Positions 10,247 to 22,574 of a stretch of 64,000 nt of DNA are shown piece by piece. A model generated the notes under the pieces. The model had not been told where the DNA came from, ran no database searches, and was given only the letters and a program-made list of their open reading frames with translations. The number at the start of each line of letters is the position of its first letter. The stretch's first letter is position 1. Made by a program: the position numbers and the translations under genes. The DNA lies in the NCBI GenBank assembly GCA_015680685.1, contig MNCI01010386.1, positions 332,315 through 396,314 of the forward strand, written 5' to 3'. Origin of the DNA: Gnetum montanum. Taxonomy: Eukaryota > Streptophyta > Gnetopsida > Gnetales > Gnetaceae.

Positions 10247-11290
10247 CACATAGTCGGCGAAGTTCACGAGGGACTGTGCGGTGGCCACGTAGCACCACGG
10301 GCTATGGCCCTAAAAATCCGTCGCTTAGGATACTACTGGCCACGCATGGAAAGAGATTGCTTGACAAAAGTTAAAACCTATGACATGTGTCAATGTCACG
10401 CAAACCTCATCCACGTGTCACCCACAGAATTGCATACAACACAGATAACATGGCCATTTCAACGATGGGGATTGGACATCATAGGACCCATCACGCCAAA
10501 ATCTTCTGCAGGGCATAGCTTCATTATTACTGCTACTGAGTATTTTACGAACTAGGTAGAAGTTGTCCCCCTGCGGAAAATCACATTCCAACACGTTTGC
10601 CATTTTATCTTGGACAACATAGTAACCAGATTTGGTCTCCCGATGACTATTCTGACAGACAATGGGCCACAGTTTAGTAGCACGGAAACCAAATCCTTCT
10701 GTGATAACCTAAACATTAGACAGTCTTTTTCCTCCCCCTATTACCCGCAAGCGAATGGTCAAGTTGAAGCAATGAATAAAGTGATCATCAATTTGCTCAA
10801 GAAAATGCTCGACGGCAACAAAAGGCGGTGGCACGAGCAGATCCTCTATGTGTTATGGGCATATCGTACTATGTGTAGGACAGCTACGGGTAGTACGCCC
10901 TATAGCCTGATTTACGGATCTGAAGCAGTGCTACCTCTTGAATTGCAAATTCCTTCTCTGAGAATTGTCCTCTCCACCATTATAAATGAGGCTCAACACA
11001 CCGAGGCTCGGATAATGGATTTGGATTTAGTAGAAGAGAAGCGGATACAAGATCTTGATGCGATTGAGAAATATCAAGATAAACAGAGACAAAAGCATCA
11101 TCACAATCTTCAGCAGCATCCGATCAAGAAAGGAGACCTAGTCCTCAAAGCCGTTCGTGAGCCGGTATGCAAGTTCTCGGCAAATTGGGAAGGGCCCTTC
11201 TCGGTGGTCGACGCATATAGTAACGGAGAGTTCAAATTAGCAGACGTCAACGGCAACGAACTAGCAAACCCTGTAAATCATGTATACTAG
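10247..11290 (+). pseudogene. pol: Integrase of element 1
   Basis: DDE integrase that inserts the element DNA into the chromosome. An N-terminal zinc-binding H-H-C-C module spans about 10247-10410 (HEGLCGGH and CQCH). The catalytic core has D in WGLDIIGPI, D in TDNGPQFSS and E in GQVEAMNK, in the usual order and spacing. The C-terminal part includes KGDLVLKAVRE and WEGPFSVVDAYSNGEFKL, a typical gypsy integrase tail. One internal TAG at 10553-10555 replaces a tryptophan expected in the context YFTNW. The frame ends at TAG 11288-11290. Confidence 0.87.
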
Positions 11291-11345
11291 AAGCGGCATT
11301 TCATCTAGTAGCATCTACGGTGTCGACAACAGGTATGACAGTCCT

Positions 11346-11829
11346 CGTCTGCTACGACGTAAAACTGGCATTGACCGTTCGCTACGATGTAAAACTGGCA
11401 CCAAACGTCCGCTACGATGTAAAACTGGCACTAACCGTCCGCTACGACGTAAAACTGGCATGCCTTGCACGTGTCCGCCATGACGCTAAACTGGCAAATG
11501 GTAACCGTCCGCTACGACGTAAAACTGGCAGTGTTGTACAGGTCCGCCAAGACGAAAAACTGGCATCTTTTGCACGTGTCCGCCACGACGCTAAATTGGC
11601 ACAGGTAAGTAGCCGTCTGCTGAGATGTAAAACTAGCACAGATCTGTCCTTAGGTCATGACATAAAACTGACATCCACAGCACGGTCTGCTGAGACCATA
11701 AACCAGCCTTGCTACCGTCCGCTACGACGTAAAACTAGCGCTTCTTGATCTGCCCGGACTTTAAACTGGGACCATGGTCTGCTGAGACTTAAAACCAGTA
11801 ACGGCAGTCTACCAGGACTTAAAACTGGG
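11346..11829 (+). repeat. Hairpin repeat array B of element 1
   Basis: Roughly 15 units at about 30-nt spacing. The typical unit is a CGTC stem, loop CGCTAC, GACG, then TAAAACTGGCA. Stem variants keep pairing: CGTC/GACG at 11346, GGTC/GACC at 11684-11697, AGTC/GACT at 11806-11819. The tail is related to the TTAAACTAG tail of array A. It begins about 55 nt after integrase and so would be in spliced and unspliced RNA. The small reading frames over it follow the repeat period and are not judged real. Confidence 0.8.
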
Positions 11830-12400
11830 ATGTACATACTGCTACCATGTAAATCAAGTGAGCGCGATCATCTCTGTACAGCTGCACAGCAGACGGGGTG
11901 GGATACTGAAACAGTCCCAGTGTCGCCAGCCCACTGGCATCCTACTGATTCCTCGAATAAGCTAAGAGGCATCTTACTGATCCCTCGGTGATACCGCCAC
12001 CGCACCCACCGCAATGGTAGTACCTCTGAGAGTTTAGCCTCGCCAGTCGGAGCCCCAACGAAATCCTCGTCGGCAACAGCTTCAGGAATCTCCGCCAATC
12101 ATCGCTATCGGACGCCAGCTTCGCAGATTCATCTGGCCGGTTCATTGTGCAACCAGTTAGCTGCACTGTGTCTGATGCCTTTTGGCGAAGATATGCAACA
12201 CCAATCATCAGGTTCGGCGGCTCCGCCCGTGTGCTCCGGCTCCTTCTTTATAGCCCATTCACTCTATCTCACACCAAACGACGTTTGTCTCAATAGCCTA
12301 GGCCCTTGTTCGCATGTGCAATTGTGTCCTCTGTTTTCTTTTGTGGTTGCAGGTTACTTTCCTTGGAGAATGTTGTCCAAAGGTGCGTCCATCTGAGCGG
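11830..12400. other. Non-coding interval between array B and the 3' LTR
   Basis: Unique sequence without a convincing gene. A run TTTTCTTTTGTGGTTGCAGG near 12340 looks like a splice acceptor, but nothing coding follows. A polypurine tract should lie just before 12401; only weakly purine-rich AAAGGTGCG was seen. Confidence 0.4.
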
Positions 12401-12910
12401 TGAAGTATAACAGCGTGTTGAAATGGCTACTCAGGTTTTCCTGACCACTTAGCTCTGCACGTCTATACCTCGCACAATCCTACCCTTAACTCTTGTTTCC
12501 TTCATCCCCACCACCCAGTTCCCATACGTAAAACCTACATACGCAAGTATTCATTTGCCGCACTCACACTAGCAGAGACATCGCAGAAAGTGATGCGCAA
12601 TGCTCCTTTTGCACGCATTCCTGCTACAACCCGTGACAGAGAAATCTTAGGCTGACACGCTACGCTCATCTGAAAGCATTCCTGTTGACCGCGTATTTCA
12701 TACCCCTACCATCATAACTCNTTTGTTCAAGGACAAGTTTACGCTCTATCACGCATGGCAGCGTAATGAGTGTAATAAGCTCCAAAATAGTCGAAGGCAG
12801 AGTCCAGAGAAGCACAACAGTTCGACACTTTTTCTCGTGGCGCATGGATAACTTGTCTTTACGCTCGTTACGCGGCGGTGCGTACCATTGCGTATGTCAT
12901 CATTAAAGTT

Positions 12911-13106
12911 GCACATTGTTTACGCTTCATCATGCGCAGCTATGTAGTGAGCGTAAGTTGCACATTGTTTACGCTTCATCACGCGCAGCTGCGTAGTGAG
13001 CGTAAGTTACACATTGTTTACACTTCATCACACGCAGCTGCGTAGTGAGCGTAAGTTGCACATTATTTACGCTTTGATTACGTGCAGCAGCGTAGTGAGT
13101 GTAAAA
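12911..13106 (+). repeat. Four 49-bp palindromic repeats in the U3 of LTR 1
   Basis: Units begin at about 12911, 12960, 13009 and 13058, period 49 bp. Each starts GCACATTGTTTACGCTTCAT and contains an imperfect inverted repeat from TTACGCT to AGCGTAA around the centre GCAGCTGC. Further single half-palindromes with TTACGC and CGTAA occur nearby (12840-12900, 13125-13180). They lie 250-450 bp upstream of the TATA box and are candidate enhancer sites. Confidence 0.75.
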
Positions 13107-13352
13107 AAATTTTGAGCTTATTGTTTTTTACACCGGATTACGCTTATACATGCAACACAACGCAAATGAGTGTAATGTAGCTTGAAAGCAATTGAAGCAC
13201 GCTCAACATGTACCTGCTCTTCATACGCACAACACACAAATGAGCGTGTTGTGCGTAGTCACAGTCTAACTTAATAATAAAGTCAACAGAACTCGAAATA
13301 TTCGGGACCCACGTCATCAGGGTTGCGCCTTTTCCAATGGAGTGTCGTGGCC

Positions 13353-13358
13353 TATAAA
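13353..13358 (+). promoter_or_regulatory. TATA box of LTR 1
   Basis: TATAAA in the context GGCCTATAAATGCC. It is followed about 30 nt downstream by a plausible transcription start region within the LTR, as expected for a U3/R border. The LTRs of C and 3 have TATAAATA at the corresponding place. Confidence 0.55.
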
Positions 13359-14189
13359 TGCCTCAATTAACAAAGATACAAGGGTTGGCAAATCAGAGAA
13401 GCAGAAGCATTTTTCTGAACACCAGAGCATTTAGCACTTTGGAGCAGAGATACAAAGAGCAACGCCTTGACAATTATTGACAGTATCACCTTACAGCCGA
13501 AGCAAAGTGCAGTCCGCTTTAAGCACCGGTGACAGGAGTAATCGTTCTGCTTGAGAGACTCTATCAATCAGAAACAATTGATCGGTAGACGTCAAAGCTT
13601 GGACTTCCTTGCATCTCAGCTCTAGCCCGCAAGGTAGATCGAACTTCTGTTTAGACCGTTTTGCTTGTTGTTTTGTGCTTGTTTCACATCCTGTAATCGG
13701 GGATTCCCTAGTGTAATTTCTCATACAAAATATACATTTTTAAGTCAAAGCGCAGATCTTGAAGCTACATGCTTCTCTTATGTTAGCCTCCTTTTATCGT
13801 GTTTAGCATTATCACCGTTGCAATCCGTCTACATCGTTTTCCCCTTGTTTTACGATTCCTCGAATCAGATCATAGTACGCAAAGATCTGTTGTCTTCATC
13901 ATCTTACTGACCCATAAGTCCCTGTCTGATCGACAAGACCGTTCAGGGCACCACGGATTTGCTTTTTCCAGCATAGCCCTCGTGCGGATCCGTGGTTAAA
14001 ACTGTATACACGGAATTTCGGTCAGTATTTCCAGCTGCCGACGTTTTTTGTCGCTACAGTACCAACACAAACATATTTTTCTTTGTTTAGCCCATAAGTC
14101 ACAACCATATCAAAACCTTTTCCTTTTGTCATACAACCCATAACAAGGCCACAAACCTCACAAAAAAATGCCACAACCTTATGTATGGA

Positions 14190-16250
14190 CCTCACGATCT
14201 ATGGGACCATCATAAGGCTTCGATCAAGCCTTCAAATGATCCAAGACCTAATAGAGGAGTTGAATAGGCTTAAAGCCTCTACACATAGACTATCAAAATT
14301 ATGGACTTCTACTAGGACAATTCCATAAGTCCTTTAGTCCCATCCTTGACACATCCTCCTAGTGTTTCCATTCCTCAATTTAGTAAATATAATGGAGAAG
14401 GTGACCCTAATGCTCACCTTATTACCTTTCAATTTGAATATTTACTCTTGTATCCATGGCCTCATACCATCATGAGGATTTTATTTATGTCTTTTATTGA
14501 GAAAGCACTTGATTGATATCATGGATTGCCTAGAGGATCCATATCCTCTTTGGAGAACTCAGTATCCTAGTTTGTCAATCACTTCAAGTATAACTTGAAA
14601 CCTAACACAATGCTTGACCAACTCATGAAGGTCAAGCAGGGGTCCTTAGAACCCATACAAAAATTCATTCAGTAGTGGAATGAACTATTGAATGAAATAC
14701 CAGAGCCCATAGCTAAAGCCCACTTGTTAGCCATATTCAAGGAAGCAATTTATGACTTCATCAAGTTCAAACTCTACTACCTTGATCCACGATCTCTTAG
14801 CCAAGCATTCCTGCAAACTAAAAATATTGAGGACGCCATGGAGGCCAACCATGATCTAGCCTACATATCATATAAAAACCAACACACTCAAAGAGAGAAG
14901 GAAAAGAGTAAGAAAAACAACACTATCATAGCAAATATAACCAAGAAAACCAAGACCATAATCCAAGGGTTGAAGGTCAACCCACCCAAGGCCCCCACCA
15001 ATGACCACAATAATCAACCATCAACTTCTAAGATCACTACATCAACAAAAAATAGAGCTAACTCTGAAAGGAAGGATAGGTCAAAATACACTACATTACC
15101 ATTAAAACCATTCAAGTTGCTAGACTAACTATTAAGAAGTAAATGCATGAAACACAAAAAAATGACCAAAGCCACTTGAAGGAAACATGAGTAACTATGT
15201 GAAATAGCCAAAGATCCCACTTAAGTAATGAAGGATGATCCTCAATTGCCTAGATACTTCAAGGTAGACTACTTTTTCCATTATCATTAGCTGCTTGGTC
15301 ATGATATAGAATTATACCTTGCACTAAAATATGACCTTCAAAGAATGATAGATAGGGGGAACTGGTTTTAGATGCTTCAAGCCTAGTTTGGCCATAAAAC
15401 CAATCGATGCAAGTCTACAAGGATTCATTGAATGCTAATGATAGCCCCTATGTTATTTCAGCATTCAACATCAATGATAATTGGAGACCTGTAAGAGAAC
15501 CATTTGTGATTCAAGTATCCCTCTACAATGAAAGAACTTCTTCAGCTTCCCAGAGCTCAAGGTCTCTTGTCATTGTGAGAGTACCATCACAAATGCTTTA
15601 GAGGGAACATTTTGTCATCAAGGTCTCCCAACCCAATACAACAAAAATAGCTATAGCCCAATCAACTACACAACAACCTCTTGTGGTGGCCAACACTACT
15701 ACCTCTTCCTTACAACCAATGGCTAACAACCAAAAAACTATAGCCAACCAAAGGAAGAAGCATAAGCAAAAGTTTGACAACAAGAGAGACAAGCAGGAAA
15801 AGGCATGAAATGAAGTGGGCCCACTAAAGCCCACTCCCATTTTAGCTATACCTATGACATCCTCTACCCCATATCCTTCAACCAACAAGACATAGGAGGA
15901 CATCAAAGCCCATAACCAAGACAACAAGGAAGAGCCACAACAACCACAACCTAAAGCCAAAGTCTACATTTTGGGATGCATGAAGGAAGTAAATCACAAC
16001 TGGGGTGATAAGCCCATGGCCAATGACAAAAACTTCCTCAGTGCAATGGACCATGTCATGACTTCCATCACACATCATGAGGCACTAGTCAAAATCTTGA
16101 CCTCCATACCCATTAGTGAAGATATTGTTGGTAATGAGGAAGCCATTCATGCAATAATGATTCCTCCCTCATGAGGGGAGGAGAAATCAACATCCTTAAC
16201 ATTTCATGATATGAAAATTAATATTAATCTCTAGAATGGTGAAGTGAGTA
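14190..16250 (+). pseudogene. gag: gag remnant of element 2
   Basis: Colinear with element 1 gag: a capsid region with NGEGDPNAHL and FNHFKYNLKP-like readings near 14390-14620, then a clean stretch (14688-15128, ending near KYTTLPLKPFKLLD), then a decayed zinc motif near 15270-15320 (position of CDYHQ...GHDTDYC). Many TAG and TGA codons break it. The first part of gag is absent. Confidence 0.75.
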
Positions 16251-16866
16251 CAAATCCTTTATTCACAACCATATGCATAGAATAATTTAAAATACATCAG
16301 GTTAATGTTTATGATGGAGCAACAACCAACGTCATCCCATGCACCATCATTGAACACTTGGGCTTAACTAAGCAAGTACAACCTACAACCATCATAGCTC
16401 TTAAGTCCTTCAATGAATCAAGAGTTGCCATCAAGGGATATATCTTATTGGATTTTGTAGCCAAATAATATTTCCCTACAATCACAAACTTCTTAGTGAT
16501 GGTAGAGACACTAGGATTCAACATGATCTTGGGAAGACCTTGGTTGGCTCAGTTACGAATTGTGTCCTCATCCATCCATCACAAAATTTACCTTCCTTAC
16601 AAGGGAGGTAAAATCATTATTCATGCTAACAAGATAGCTCTTCTAGCTATCAACAACATAGAAATAGAATATGGATCTAAAGTAAAGCTTCATGAAGAAG
16701 CTCCTAGCCATGAAGAGTGAAAAACCAAGACAACCAACAATGACAATGATAAGCAATGGGATACATTATGGGATGAACTCCCTTTTAGAATCATAAGTGA
16801 AGGGTATGGTAAATAAAAGCTTGTGCAAAGTAGGCCTTACTCATTTCCTAATCTTGCAAAGGTTAG
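16251..16866 (+). pseudogene. pro: Protease remnant of element 2
   Basis: Matches the element 1 protease: an active-site stretch VYDGATTNVIP near 16308-16335 with tyrosine where the catalytic aspartate is expected, then MILGRPWLAQL near 16520 and a conserved YLPYKGGKIIIH stretch. Stops interrupt both ends. Inactive. Confidence 0.75.
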
Positions 16867-17074
16867 GAAGAATCTACACAAGTGAAGTTCACCTTAACCT
16901 TTCCATGCCCCTATGATTAAATGCACCAATAGCCATGTAGCCTTATTTTTCTTTGGTAATTTATTTATTTTATGCACATAGCCTAAGTTTATTTGCATTG
17001 TTACCTATTTTCTACAACCTTTATTTATTTTTACTTATGTTTTAAACATTGAAAAAGCCTCTCTTTCAAACATC

Positions 17075-17222
17075 ATTTACTAAGATGTTAAACTGGCACT
17101 ACATCTACTAAGACACTAAACTAGCATTATGGTCTACTAAGACCTTAAACTAGCATGATGGCCTAGCATAGTCTTAAACTAGAAAAACTATATAACTTGT
17201 GCCCACAATGGCTTAAAACTAG
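17075..17222 (+). repeat. Hairpin repeat array A of element 2
   Basis: Four to five units. The clearest is GGTC/GACC around loop TACTAA (17131-17144), followed by TTAAACTAG. Others are partly decayed (tails CTAAACTAG, CTTAAACTAG). It occupies the same place as array A of element 1, after protease and before the antisense gene. Confidence 0.7.
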
Positions 17223-17519
17223 CAAATATTCCTTCTATTATTATATCTCCTTTTTTTTAGCTTATTATTGCAACAATTTAATGTTACAACCAAAAAGTCA
17301 ATATAGCCATGTTTACAACATTTACTACTATAGATGCATATAGCCAAAAATAAAATCAAATTTAAAATTTAAAATTAAAATGTCCATAACATGATAGCCA
17401 TGGCCACACTATGTGGCAAGAATGTCAAAAAATAAAAACCATCTATAACATAGTCTTGGCTAATCATAGCCATCAACATAAAAATAAAAACAAGCTAAAT
17501 TGAAGGAGGCTACTGAGTG
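17223..17519. other. AT-rich interval, 3' flank of the antisense gene copy
   Basis: No gene seen. Part of it resembles the flank of the third antisense-gene copy near 58900 (TAGCCATGG-like stretches), so it is probably the 3' end of the antisense transcription unit. Confidence 0.35.
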
Positions 17520-20500
17520 GCATTTGGAGGAGGAAGTGATGGATCACTTCCACCATCATCACTAAAGTTGCCAATGTCTCCTAAGGCCTAAAATTGCAAC
17601 AACATATAGCCAGTTAGTAACCCATAGCAAAAATCATGACTTAAAACAAAGACTAAAACATAAAATATATCGAACCTAGGGAGATTTCGACTCCATTACT
17701 TCTAGGGATAGATGGGAAAGGTCTTCCTTAAAATTATGGAGGATCTAGTCCTCTATCATGTTGACTGAGTTAACATCCCCAAGATCAATGTTAGAAAGAA
17801 TGCTAAACCTATCTATAAGAGTCCAAGTAGGAGGCTCATGAGTAGTAGCAGCTATAGAGGTCTCACCTACCACCATGGCCATTTGAAGAGTAGGGGATGG
17901 CTCCACCTTGAGAATACTTTCAAAAAGTTGATAAGAACTCTCTACTGGGATCCCCTAAATGAATAGCTCTCTCTTGCATTGTTCAATCAACTCCTCCTTA
18001 ATCCCCTTTAGGTAGGCCCCATGATTGGCCTTATACTAATGCTTGTGGGCCTTTTGTGTCTTGCCCCACTCTAGGACCCAAGTGTAGTGATCCTTCTAGT
18101 CCTCAACCTTTTGGGAGATGAGGTCCATCTACACATGTTGTTTTTCCATCTCCTATAGAACCACTACATTTTCTTGAACAACATGCCAGTAGCAAGCCCA
18201 TGTGATCTACTTAGTTTGTAACTCCCCCAAGCTAGCCACTTGGGCTTCCACAAAGGCTTTATGGTCTTGAAGATCTCTAATCGTATCCTCCTACCTTAGA
18301 GCCTTTTTTATTAAGGCCACAAGTTCCTCCCATAGGGATTCATTTGACTTCTCTAGTTTCCATGAAGATTTTGTACATGTCATTACTAAATCAATGGTAG
18401 TCTTGTACAACTTCTCGAGCATACTAGATACATCAAAGAGAAAATTAGGTAAGGAGTCTACCTCCATGTCTCTACTAGGGTCTCACCCCATAGAGGGTAC
18501 TACACAAAGCATAAAATACTACCATAAAAAAAAACCTAAGATAGCCACAATGCAAGAAAATCCCATGACTAAAGAACATAAAAAAAATCCTTACCTATCT
18601 TAGGTGCAACCTGATGTAATCAGTTAATGATGACCTTAGAAATTCCATGCAAGAACTCCACTTGGTCTTGAGCCTCTACACATGGTTTCATGCAAAACTT
18701 AGGGACAACAACTTACACTAGTGGCTCAAGAATTGCTATAAGCATAACAATCTCCAAAAGGTTAGAATTATGATCAAAGATAATCAATGAGATATGAAAA
18801 AAATATTAAGGTATTGGCATACTTAGCTCCTTCTCCTCTCCCTCCTTAGGGATGATGATGGGAGAGGTACCTAGTATTGCCTCACCAAACAAGACATCTA
18901 AATTGTCTATAATTGCAACAGCAAGTCCTTCAACCATAGGTTACTTTAGGAGTGCCTCTTCTACCTTTGTTCTACCTCCATAGTAGCTTGGGCTGCTATA
19001 ACGTAACACTTATTTACAAGCATAGCACATACAAAACCAATTAACACATAAAACCATAAAGTAGCCACAAAATTTCAGAAGATGAAATAGCCAAATTGAA
19101 AAGCATACTTGCAACTACCTACTATGATGGCTTAAGCTTAAACCTAAGCCTCTTCAAGGTAGGCTGATCTAATGCTAGGGGTGCCTCCTCCATAGGCCTC
19201 TTAAGTTTCTTTCTAGCTACCCCTTTGGCCTCCATGCATCATCGTCTAGCATCTTGAACACTAGCAGGAAACAAGAGGGGCTCATCATCATTAGTACTAT
19301 TGGGAGACTTGTACTACCTAACCTCAAGATTTTTAGTGATGATGGATAATGTTTCATCCATCACCTTTGGTGGGTTCTAGGCCTACACTATTGGATAAAT
19401 GTGCTTTATCCAAGGCCTAGAAAGTTGGCTTGGGTCTTGGAAAACCCATCACCCATTCCTACACACTACTAGAAACTCCACAAACCTATTTAGATAACCT
19501 ACAAAAAATGCATAGTTCATATGGATTATCATAGAGATGTCAACATGGAGTCCAAGGATCTCCTCTCAAAGCCCAGTAGCCAATGCATTCACCTAATCAA
19601 ATTTGATGCCCTTCATCAAGAACTTCTTAAAAGTCCACCACTATGTTAGGTCGATTACCTTCTTTTGTCATAGTGGTTTGGGGAATGCATGGGACCTAAA
19701 CAAAGGACATGATTCCTTTGCATCAATGTTCATGAATCTATCCATAAAAATCCTAGAGTGGCCCATATTAGTGTCATTCCACTCTATAATTCCCTCATGA
19801 TGGCCTGATTCCCTTACCGTCTTGGTGGGAACCTTTGCCCCATCAGCAGGAACACCAAAGAGGCCAGCACCTACATCCATGTTCACCTTAACACCTCAGA
19901 TGATGGTACTAAAACAACCAACCTTCTCATTAAAGAAGTCAATGACATGTAGCATCTCTATAGGGGGAATGGAAGGGATAGGTGCCATGAATACATTGAG
20001 CAAACCTACATGCTAGATGTTTTCTTGAACATATCCAGGCACCTATCACTTTAGCCACTCCTATGCTAATGTCACATCATCAAACTTCAAGATGAGGTTA
20101 TCCTCATGACATGAATGTGAGAGTGGTATAATGACATTACCTAAGGTGGAAGGTCATGTGAAGCAATAACCAAAGGTTAGCATTCTTATGAGAAATTTCA
20201 ACAACCAAGAAAAGCAATAAAACACTTAAAGCTATAAAACACTAGAAACTATATGTTTACATTTTCTTTTCTTCTATAGTGTGGAGGTTTCAACTACAAG
20301 GGTCTGATCCATGCTATCAGCATCTACCCACCAACTATGCATCATGCCATGATCCTTGCACTTTTTGTATATAAGGTTAAACCTAGTGGTGTATTCATCA
20401 AAGTCCCCTCTTGACTATTGATACATAGTAGCTCTGATTTGGGGACTCTATGTGAATTCATCCAAAGCATTTTGAGCCACTACCAAGATTTGATTATTAA

Positions 20501-22574
20501 CAATCAAGCTCTAATCATTTAACTTGTACCTATAAGAAGTTTAATTAATAAAGTTAGGTAAGGAAATTAAGCCAAAATCATAAAAGCAATACAATAATCA
20601 TGTTTATCCCTATAGATGGTAAACGATTCCAAGTGGGTTCTAGAATAATGTGTGGGCTCTATGCACCACCATCAAAGTATTGTCAGTATTATACTGACTA
20701 TACTCTTGCAAGGTAATGTGAACTTATGACATATTTTGGTCCCCTTGTAGTCTTAGGAAGTAGCCTATCAATAATGTACTTGGTGGTCAAGCCATATGCC
20801 CAAGGAAATAGGGTTTCCACAATGACCACAACTACATTCATGGACAAGTGTAACCACAGCATTACACTAAAGTTCCTAAGAAAGTAGGTAAGAAAATCCC
20901 TTGCCCTAGGTAGGAACCATAATGAGAGCTTTCCAAGAGGCATGTCATGTTTTGGATTATTGGTCTTGGGATGACGAATGTAGCACAAAATACCAACCAA
21001 CTCCACTATGATGAGGATAGGCCTCAAGAAGACCCTACATGAAACAAAAAAAAACATTGTGACCAATTATAATTTCTTAACACATTAGGAAAACATCCTA
21101 GTCGAAGGTGAAATTAGCCCCTATAAAAAGCTCTAAGTTGTTTATCTAAATTGGCTTAAGGAATTCCATAAAAAGGCATTATTACAACCTTTCAAAGTAA
21201 AAGCATTATGACCTCTTAGAGTTACTTAGTATATTTAGACAAAACATCTAGTTGGGTGTGAAATTAGCCTATGTAAAAATATCTAAGGTGTTTATCTAAA
21301 TTATCCTAAGTAATTTCATAAGAAAATAATATTACAACCTTGCATAACCTTTCATCATGACCAACTGGAATTTCTTAACAATTTTAGAAAAAACTTCCTA
21401 GGTCAGAGGTGAAATTAGCCTCTTATAAAAGCTCTTAGATGTTTATCTAAATTAGCTTAAGAAATTCCATAAAACCATTATTACCATATGTTATAACCTT
21501 CATAGCTAAAATTTCATAGCCCAAAACTATGACTTAGTCTAAATTATGCATGAATTTAGAAAAATCATCTAGATTATGCATAAATTTGAAAAAAAAAAGG
21601 TAAGCACAAGTTTAGAAAAAAGGCATCTAAATTATGCAAAGTATGCATAAATTTGGAAAAATCATCTAAACTATCCACAAATTTAGAAAAGCATGATGAA
21701 ATTAGAACAAGCCATGTAGCCATAGTAAAACCTTATTTAAAATAGAAAAAGCTTTTACTCTTCTTGAAAAAACAAATTTAGGATTGATTTTACACATTCA
21801 CAAGAGAAAAACATGAGTTATAAATATCAACCACTTATATTTTCAAATGGGTAATGTACTACAACCTTGATTTTTTCCTTGATTCACATAGCCATAGCAA
21901 AAAATTCATAAAAAATTCATTTGAGCTTCAAATGGAGTATTTCAAAACCATTTGAAAGCTTAAATCAAGCCCTACGTAGCCATTCTTAGAAAAAATTTAA
22001 AACCTTTGCCATTTATGTAGGGAAAATTTGTCAATTTGGATAATAATTTGAAAATAGCACAAACATCCTTACTACACATGCCTAATAAAAAATTCATAAA
22101 AAATTTATTTATCGTTCAATCAAAGTGATTCCACCTTTGTTAGATAGTTGAAGTTAAAGCCTATGCATCCATGACTATAACATAGCAAAAAACATTGTTT
22201 TTTTCTTATAAAAATTTCACAAATCTACATGAGATTGCAAAAGTGGCATAAACAACCTAACTACACAATGTTAGGAAAACAGCCATATTTTCTTCATTTC
22301 AAGGTTAAATTAAACAAGAAAAAAACCATCAGAAGGCATAAGAAAAGGGCTACAAACCCATAACTTTCTATTTTATAAATGTGAATCTGTTCTACCAAGA
22401 AAAAATATGCAACTTTACTTTCTTTTTTTAATACAACTTTGCCTACCTTGGAGTAGTGGTAGATGGGGCCTAGATAGAGATAGGCTTGGGAACCTTTGAA
22501 AAATCCTTGGAATGCTCATCCATCCTTTGCATCATAGGATTTTTTCTCTTTCTCCCTCACTACTTGGGTGTCAT
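17520..22574 (-). pseudogene. Second copy of the antisense gene, in element 2
   Basis: Decayed homologue of the 7417-3577 gene in the same position and orientation. Exon 1 is proposed at 22574-22447 (ATGACACCCAAG to CCAAG|GTAGGC); its 128 nt leave two bases over, as exon 1 of the first copy does. Exon 2 starts at 21034 after TTTCATGTAG and reads LRPILIIVELVGILC, matching KPILIVLDHIGVLC. The region at 19400-19480 matches the end of exon 4 (QLSRPWI). Parts near 17700-18150 match exon 7, with EPPTW in place of DPPRW. Many stops; not functional. Confidence 0.65.
21056..21500 (-). repeat. Three ~150-bp imperfect tandem repeats in intron 1 of the second antisense copy
   Basis: Units start near 21060, 21212 and 21359. 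Each contains a stretch like TTTAGATAAACA on the minus strand and a GTGAAATTAGCC segment on the plus strand. No coding content. Not present in the much shorter intron 1 of element 1. Confidence 0.55.

Larger units (their letters stand above)
1..14058 (+). mobile_element. Element 1: Tat-lineage Ty3/gypsy LTR retrotransposon, 5' end outside window
   Basis: In order on the plus strand: gag, protease, a 5-kb intron, reverse transcriptase with Ty3-type RNase H, archaeal-type RNase H, integrase, a hairpin repeat array and one 3' LTR. The 5' LTR, primer-binding site and gag N-terminus lie left of base 1. A second RNase H and an intron between protease and RT are known traits of the plant Tat/Ogre group. 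All coding parts carry a few stops or frameshifts, so this is a decayed but fairly young copy, much less AT-shifted than element 2 around it. The sequence right of the LTR resumes as element 2 gag, so element 1 probably inserted into element 2. Confidence 0.85.
12401..14058 (+). repeat. 3' LTR of element 1
   Basis: Proposed limits TGAAGTATAAC at 12401 and GTCGCTACA ending at 14058. The right end matches termini of the other LTRs here (TACA or decayed TATA), and 13912-14058 aligns with the end of the element 2 LTR at 52125-52269, sharing CATAAGTCC and GGTTA segments. It contains palindromic repeats (12911-13106), a TATA box at 13353 and one ambiguous base at 12721. The next sequence is not a primer-binding site but old gag sequence, so this is a 3' LTR. 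The left limit is less certain because the partner LTR is outside the window. Confidence 0.65.

Noticed and set aside
11280-11750. Open frames over the array after integrase
   Set aside because: Their residues repeat with the DNA unit (RRKTG, YDVKLA) in more than one frame; by-products of the repeat.
12330-12360. Splice-acceptor-like sequence before LTR 1
   Set aside because: No coding frame follows and no matching donor or conserved counterpart in element 2 was found.
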